Source of the DNA: Gonapodya prolifera JEL478
Lineage: Eukaryota > Monoblepharomycota > Monoblepharidomycetes > Monoblepharidales > Gonapodyaceae
DNA length: 64,000 bases
Assembly (NCBI GenBank): GCA_001574975.1
Contig: KQ965763.1
Coordinates: forward strand, 122,765-186,764
Direction: 5' to 3'
Position numbers and translations under genes: made by a program. The first letter of the stretch is position 1; each line of letters begins with the position of its first letter. Shown here one piece after another: positions 58,169 to 64,000 of the stretch. A model generated the notes under the pieces. That model searched no databases. It worked only from the letters and a program-made list of their open reading frames with translations, and was not told the origin of the DNA.

Positions 58169-59394
58169 ATGCCGGCCACCGGGGATGGCAATCTCGCAGA
58201 GATTTTTCGCGGAGTACACCAAGTTGTGAACGACGAGAGCTCTGAGCTCACCGAATTAAGGAGGCGTCTTTACACCTGGTCGCCAGTCCAACTAGCAATG
58301 GAATATATGCACGTTCTGTGCTGCGATCGAGGATGCCAAAATGAAGCGAGCATCGCATTCGAGGACGTGCTCAACTCCCGGCCGGGTATCTTGCATGGAG
58401 AAGCTCCTTCCAGGAATGGTTTTGCCATGCCGGTTCCCACGACACGATATTTTGCATTCACGTCGCGGGATTCCTTGCGTCAACTCCCATAGCCGATTAT
58501 TTGGCAAAAATCGTCATAATTGGAGCGAAAATAACCCCCAGTATTCTGAAGGAGCTCGACGGGGAGACCGGAGACGAGATTGATGGGGTTTCAAACGACC
58601 CTTCCGAGGTTTCCAAGAGGAAATTTTTCAGGAACTTTATGGTTTCCATAAACTCACTCGGTATACTTACAAGTGCGAGCCACTTGGTGATCCCACCTCT
58701 TCTAAATTCAGCACCGTCTCTTGTATCATCCATTTTTGATATCATCTACACACTAATGGCCCCGGACACGGCCCCAAGGACAAAGCTATCCAACATAGTG
58801 ATCGATGCTGTTCTCAATTTATTGTTAAGTCTCGTCATTAGTGGCGACGACACCACCCTCAAATCCATCCACGATACCGCCAAGTCAAACAAACGGTTCT
58901 TCAAACTCCTACATTCACGCACACTTAACCACCCACAAGAGATTATGCAACTTTGGAACACATGTTCCAAATCACTTATCTCTGGAAAGCAACCTCTGCA
59001 GAAGAAGAAGATGATCAGGGCGTTTTTCCGGGAGACATGTGGCTCGTTCACTTGCACTACAGGAACAGAGCACCAACCTTTTCCAAAAGGCTCAACTGAG
59101 GAACATGCAAGGTTTTTGGTTGCGAGTGCCGCCTCGCGTGCATCACTCTTTGCATGTGTGCGATGTAGGAGGATCAAGTACTGCTCCAAAGAGTGCCAAA
59201 AAGCAGACTGGCAGTACCACAAGCGCTTTTGTGGCGTTGAGCGTATGCCAAGACCGCAGGATGTTGGGTTGGGGGAGAATTGGACGTCTGAAGCGTGCCG
59301 CTTGGTGGGGAATGGAGATCCGTTGCCCGGCGTGGACTTCGACGGCTTTGAGGCACATCTGCAGAGCTTGCTGGACTCTGCGAAGAGCAAGTGA
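58169..59394 (+). CDS. MYND zinc-finger protein
   Basis: Starts MPATGDGNLAEIFRGVHQVV. The first part (to about FEDVLNSRPGILHG, near 58400) and the second part (FCHAGSHDTIFCIHVAG onward) are in different frames without a plausible intron between them (the only candidate would be 31 nt), so a one- or two-base error or frameshift lies near 58385-58425. The remainder is helical (IFDIIYTLMAPDTAPRTKLS...) and ends in a complete MYND finger: CVRCRRIKYCSKECQKADW, YHKRFC. MYND domains bind PxLxP-type peptides. The gene resembles the damaged copy at 50170. Function unknown. Confidence 0.7.
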
Positions 59395-59969
59395 TTTGGG
59401 GAGGATTGAGGGATCCAGTGCTCGCGTCTCTAGAATGCTTGTTTCTGTGAACCACCATTGAATGGTTCATAACAACATACCATCGACTATCTTAGCTCTG
59501 TACCTACATGAAACTGAGTCAGGAGTATAATCGACCATCCAACAGTTTTCGGGCTCGACTTTGACATTTATTTGTTGCATTATTCAGCCACTCACAACTG
59601 CCTTGACATGGAGGCGAGCCCGACAAGGTTTCGAGTGAAGGAGCCCACCGTCAAGCGAAAGCTCCGTCGCGGGCGTCTTGCCGAGGTAGAGAAAGAGGGG
59701 GAAAGTATTGGAGTCGCCGCTCTCCGCATTCCTAACCATTCTTTTCCATCCTGTCTGGTGACGTGCTCGCAGCCCCATTTTCTGTAAAAGTGGCCCAGCA
59801 GAGGGATTTCAGTGTGAGATATTTAAGGGATGTATTTGAGGTGGTTTAGTGGCACTAATTGCCCCCTCTCTTCATTTTTCACGAATCGCGACAGACTACT
59901 CTGACAACTCACGCGATCGTGGTGCTTGATCCTTATATCCTTGTCTCCACCCACTCTCTGATCCCATCC
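59395..59969. other. Intergenic; one small unsupported ORF
   Basis: Between the MYND gene and the 3' end of HRI1. A basic 59-codon frame starts at 59608 (MEASPTRFRVKEPTVKRKLR) but has no recognisable domain. Nothing else seen. Confidence 0.4.
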
Positions 59970-60910
59970 CTACCACGCCCCCTCCCTCACCACATCCTCG
60001 ACAAGCCACCCTTTCCACTCTCCCTCGTCCACAACCGCGCCTTCGACCCACGACTCGGGAAGTATCACAGGCGGGGGCGCCAGTTCGTCAGGTCGCGAGG
60101 CGGGGGTGATCCCGCGCCGCACTTTTTGGTGCCAGGTGTAGGAAGATGGGGTGGGTGGGTTTGAGGGGGTGGTGGAGGAGGTGGGGGGGGAAAGTTCGAA
60201 TGTCGCCACTGCAAAGTCCGGCACGGCACTCTTCGCAGCCGCCGCCGCCCCAGCCGAGGAGGAGGAAGAAGGGGGAGACTGGTCCGCAATAGCAACAGCA
60301 TACTGCCCAGTCTTGAACACGAAGCGCTTCCAATCGGGTGTTCGCAGGACCAGTACGTAGTCCAGCCCCAGGCCTTTGGGACACGTGTTGTCGATGTCGT
60401 GCCACAGTTCCTCGTAGTACTAAAGATATCATAACAATCCAAGATTGCCAAATGGGAAAACGGTGCAGTGGCAAACGAACCTGAACGGTCCCTGTTGCAG
60501 GATTTGTCATTTCGCCCGTTTCCAGGACTGTTTCATTGGGCAAGGTGTGCATAACCCCGCAGTCCGGATCCGTCTGCCCGCGGGAGTCGATGATGTGGTG
60601 GAACTGCTTCTTTGGCGGGTTCTTCTCCCTGATGGCGGGCCGACGGGGTACAGTTGATGCTCCAATCCTCCAAGGGAAACGACACGGAAACTCACAGGTA
60701 CTCGCTCCACACAACCATGGCCCAGTCAATGTCTCCCGCCGTCTTATTGATCCTCACGTCCGCTGCGAGTTTCGACCCGTGCAGAATGAGCACGTCGCAC
60801 GGCTCGGAGAACGGCGCCGGTGGATTTCCCCATGCGATTCCGCGGCGGGTGTTGATGTAGGGTTTTGTGCGTGGCAGCGCTGCGACGGTGGCGTCGAGCG
60901 GGTGTGGCAT
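59970..60910 (-). CDS. HRI1: HRI1-like protein
   Basis: Starts MPHPLDATVAALPRTKPYIN at the first ATG, 60910. Conserved HRI1-family words appear in order: RRGIAWGNPPAPFSEPCDVLI, AADVRINKTAGDIDWAM, HHIIDSRGQTDPDCGVM, ETGEMTNPATGTVQ, YYEELWHD, and FVFKTGQYAVAIAD; three exons are needed. HRI1 proteins have two lipocalin-like beta-barrel halves; the yeast protein was found with Hrr25 and Sec62, and no enzymatic role is established. A Ser/Ala-rich insert follows AIAD, and the last 60 residues include WHQKVRRGI and ILPESWVEGAVVDEGEWKGW. Divergent from the CNNM gene. Confidence 0.83.
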
Positions 60911-61029
60911 CGGTGGGTTGGGGAATTGGAGGGGAAGAAGGGCATTGACCAAAGGCAACTTGAAGGCAAAATGAAAAGGACTCGAGAGAAATCATACCGA
61001 TACTCTTTCACTTTCATAATCCAACTGAG
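60911..61029. promoter_or_regulatory. Divergent promoter between HRI1-like and CNNM genes
   Basis: 119 bp between opposing ATGs. No TATA element is clear; short AT-rich words occur near 60995-61020. Confidence 0.45.
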
Positions 61030-63697
61030 ATGGCGACGCATTACCGTTCCCCCTTACCGCGCCTTCTTCTCGCTGCCATCGCCTTCGCGCTTCTCACCCT
61101 GTGCGCGCTCTCCGTCCCGCTCGCACCAACGTCCACGTCCACACATCAAATCGCCCTCGTGGTCGATGACACGCACTTGTCGCGCCGCGCCGAGCCCACG
61201 ACGACGGAGCTGCCACCGTGCAAGGCTGAGGAGCACCTTGCCATCGGAAGTGGGCCGTGGATCGGAATGCTGGTCGTGGCGTAAGTACGGTCGCATTAGC
61301 TTCCGGTTGTCCGTGGAGGGGTATCTTACCAATATCACCGTGAAAGTATCGTGCTGATTGCGGTTGGCGGTCTTTTTGCTGGTGCGTATCCCCGTGGTTG
61401 ACTCGTGAGGTCGCCGTCTGTTCTCGATCGCACTCACACCACGGCACGTCGATCACTTTTCCAGGTCTCACGCTCGGCATGATGTCGCTGGACGTCACAA
61501 ATCTCGAGATTCTCAAGCAGGCAGGCTCGCCCTCGGAGCAGAAGTACGCAAAGATCATTTTGCCGCTTCGTAAAGTGGGTCCTCTGTAGCCGCGGGGGGG
61601 GTCGAGCAACGGAGGCCTGTGAGCACAGCGAGCAGACCGGAGTTGCGAGACGCGAGCTCAGCGAGCACGAGGCCTAAGCGTCGTTCGGCGCTGACCGAGG
61701 CTGTCGAGCGAAGGGAGATACCCCGCGGAGCGGAATATACTCTCGCGGAGCAAACACGAGTGCCACGGCCGTAACCAACCAAAACGATCTTATCCCCCTT
61801 CACCCACCCCTCCCTGTAGCGTGGTCACCTCCTCCTCATCACCCTCCTCCTCGGAAACGTCGTCGTCAACGAAACCCTCCCCATCATCCTCGACAACCTC
61901 ACCGGCGGGGCACCCGCCGTAGTCGCCATCGTCATATCCACCGTCGTAGTCGTCATATTCGGCGAAATCATCCCGGCCTCCGTGATCCCGCGGTTCGGGC
62001 TCGCGTTTGGCGCGGCGTTCACGTGGCCCGTGACGGTGCTGATGTACATTCTGTACCCGCTCGTGTGGCCGATTGGGAGGTTGCTGGATTGGGTGATTGG
62101 GGAGAATGAGCAGACGAGTTATGAGAGGAAGGAGCTGAAGGCGCTGGTGGGGCTGCATGGGACGGGACAGTTGGGGGATTTGAGGACGGACGAGGTGGGT
62201 TTGAAAATCAGGGGGGCGGGGGGGAGGGAGGACGGGTTCTTGAAGTCGTTTGGGGGGGCGAAGGCGGAGAGGGCCATGGGTGTGTGGTTCTCCGAGTCGT
62301 CCCCGTTAACCTCACCACTCCTTATGCCATTCCCACCCAGATCACCGTCATCTCCGGCGCACTCGACCTTGCCCACAAAACCGTCCGCAAAATCATGACG
62401 CCCTTTTCCGCCGTCTACGCCCTTTCCTACGACGCTATCCTCGACGCCCAAACTCTGCGCGAGATCAAGTCCCGCGGGTACTCCCGGATCCCCGTGTACC
62501 GCGGCACGCGGGACAACATCGTAGGCTTGCTGCTCGTAAAACAGCTGGTTGACTACGACCCGCACGAGGCCAAGACTGTCGGGGAACAAAGACTGTTTTC
62601 GATCCCCTATGTGGACGCAGGGACGGACGTGTTTGATATGATGAATGCGTTTCAAGAGGGAAGGAGTCATTTGGCGGTTGTTATGGAGAGCGCTGACGAG
62701 GGTGGGGAGAACGGGGACGCGGAAGGGAAGAAGGAGCAGGAGGAGGCGGACGACCTGCTGGCGTCTACTCGATCGGCGCCGGCCAACCTTTCAGCCGGGG
62801 CTAAGCCCCCCGCGACCGAAAACGGCGAGACTTCCGCACACGTCGAAACCGCCGGCGCCGCCAAACCCACCCGCGCCCCTGCCCGGATCGTGCCGGCCGC
62901 CAAGGGCACGTTTAAGTCCGTCGGACCCAAGGACGCCCCCACCTCCGCCATTGCACCGACACACACGATTGTCCTGGACCCCAACTCGCAGTACAAGCCG
63001 CGCCGCGTGGTGGGGATCGTGACGCTGGAAGATGTGGTGGAGGAGCTTATTGGGGAGGAGATCGTGGATGAGACGGATGTGTTTTTGGATGTGGCGACGG
63101 GGGAGAAAGTTACGAGGTGTGTTTGCTTTGATTGGTTCTGTTGGGGAGGGCGTGGTGCTAACAGCCGCGTGTTGTTTGGTTCATTGTAGGAAACCCTGGA
63201 ACACGCTCAAATCCGTCATCGGGATCCTCTCCCCGCACCTCCTCGCGAACCCCAAAGCCGCCGCAGCGGCCAACGGAGCCGCGCTCGAGCACCACCCCGG
63301 AGGCGCCGCCGCCGATGCGGGGTCTACCGAGGGTCCCGTCGTCCCCACCGCGCAGAAAGTGGTCGTCTCCGCCACAGCCCAGGGCGGCCTTCGCTCGGCT
63401 GCGTGGACGGGCGCCGGTGTCAAAGTGCTCGCGACGGAGGAGGCGCAGAAGAACGCCAAGAAGTTGGGCCATGACGCGCATATTGTGGCCGCGGCGGCGG
63501 TGTTGGATACGCGGCACCCGCACTTGCAGGCGCACGTTGGGCATCCGGCGGCGGTTATTGCGCAGAGGCCCAAGACTTCACCGGATGTGTTAGGTGGGAG
63601 GGTCTTGGACCAGGATGTAAACGTTGTGGAGGCGGGGTCGAGTGAGAGGTTGTTGGGGGATGAGGTTGCGGCGCCCAAGGGGGTGGAGAAGAAGTAG
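61030..63697 (+). CDS. MAM3: CNNM/MAM3-type membrane protein with CBS domains
   Basis: Exons 61030-61280, 61347-61381, 61465-61574, then from 61820. Signal peptide (PRLLLAAIAFALLTLCAL), then the DUF21/CNNM membrane domain: GLFAGLTLGMMSLD, NLEILKQAGSPSEQ, RGHLLLITLLLGNVVVNE, VVVIFGEIIPASVIPRFG. Next come ITVISGALDLAHKTV, KIMTP, a CBS pair (RIPVYRGTRDNIVGLLLVK; SHLAVVM...GIVTLEDVVEELIGEEIVDETD) and an Ala-rich tail. CNNM proteins (Mam3 in yeast) handle Mg/Mn or related metals at vacuolar or plasma membranes. About 120 low-complexity residues are inserted between SHLAVVM and VVGIVTLED. The 245-nt intron 3 contains a copy of the dispersed element. Confidence 0.88.
61641..61710 (+). repeat. Dispersed intronic element, copy 3 (in CNNM intron 3)
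   Basis: Contains GTTGCGAGACGCG, CAGCGAGCACGAGGCCTAAG, CGT and GGCGCTGACCGAGG, in the same order as copy 2. The surrounding intron also has GAGCACAGCGAGCA and GCGGAGCGGAATATACTCTC-like words suggesting internal short repeats. Confidence 0.6.
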
Positions 63698-63834
63698 AAG
63701 GGTGGAATAATGGTTCGTGGGGTGTGAACGAGAAGGGTGACGTGCTGCCAGAGACTTGTTTTGCTTGCAGCGGGTCCAACTAGTAATTAGATAAGCCATA
63801 ATAGACTTGGATTCCATCGACCCCACACAAATCA

Positions 63835-64000
63835 ATGATACCCTTCCAAGCCCTTCCCTGCGACCTCTGCTCCTACGTACGGACATCCCTACCCTCGAGC
63901 CTCGTCAAGACCGTCCTCGCAGGGCGGTTTCTGCGGCAAGATCCGAGCGATGGGAGGCGAGAGTTAGTGCTTGTGAAGGTTCGCTTCGTTGGGTCGTTTG
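63835..64000 (+). CDS. Partial gene of unknown function at the window edge
   Basis: ATG at 63835 opens a frame to the end of the window: MIPFQALPCDLCSYVRTSLP, then SLVKTVLAGRFLRQDPSDGR. A GTTCGC after LVLVK (63976-63980 region) could be a donor. No family recognised. Starts 137 bp after the CNNM stop on the same strand. Confidence 0.4.
   Translation, partial: MIPFQALPCDLCSYVRTSLPSSLVKTVLAGRFLRQDPSDGRRELVLVKVRFVGSF

Noticed and set aside
58385-58425. A 31-nt intron to reconcile frames in the MYND gene
   Set aside because: Shorter than any other intron in the window and it leads into a third frame; a base error or frameshift is more likely.

Overview
The window is nuclear DNA of a fungus, probably an early-diverging zoosporic lineage (chytrid-like). 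Genes are densely packed on both strands and split by many short GT-AG introns (about 45-250 nt, donors mostly GTGAGT/GTAAGT). Eukaryotic machinery includes SKI2, an MSS116-type mitochondrial helicase, a CLR4/SUV39 methyltransferase, a copper-fist regulator, a TEY MAP kinase and HRI1. OGFOD3-like and NDUFAF8-like genes and a TKL kinase/Sel1 relic fit an early-diverging fungus, as do expanded GH45 cellulases. The lineage is an inference; no rRNA or tRNA was recognised. Two single N positions and several long homopolymers show that the assembly is imperfect.

Left part (1-22.4 kb): a broken tandem copy of an MSS116-like helicase lies beside the intact gene, which shares a 93-bp divergent promoter with a CHY zinc-finger gene. 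Then come an ANKRD13-type ankyrin protein, a twin-CX9C NDUFAF8-like protein, a two-finger C2H2 gene, a poorly resolved stretch, a repeat-rich ankyrin-like protein, SKI2, and a second two-finger C2H2 gene with a 10-nt micro-exon.

Middle (22.4-43 kb): a gene-free block contains about 1.9 kb of strikingly CpG-poor, AT-rich DNA. It is followed by a WD-repeat protein, a secreted Cu-only-SOD-like protein without metal ligands, a CLR4/SUV39-like gene carrying a 40-nt G run and a frameshift, a GT8 glycosyltransferase, an OGFOD3-like oxygenase, a copper-fist factor with repeated CC motifs, a peroxisomal SCP2-type thiolase, and a kinase/Sel1 relic.

Core of interest (42-54 kb): three tandem secreted GH45 endoglucanase genes share identical intron phases. 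Each carries an N-terminal array of a roughly 35-residue two-cysteine module, present 2, 4 and 8 times in successive genes. The array is flanked by three members of a small coiled-coil family, one of which has acquired a C-terminal CBM48 glycogen-binding domain, and by a damaged MYND gene.

Right part (54-64 kb): an SLT2-type MAP kinase, a class-V aminotransferase with Gln at the expected PLP-lysine position, a second MYND gene, HRI1, a CNNM/MAM3-type transporter, and the start of an unknown gene at the edge. A short related sequence occurs inside introns of three unrelated genes (thiolase, coiled-coil gene, CNNM) and looks like a dispersed intronic element.
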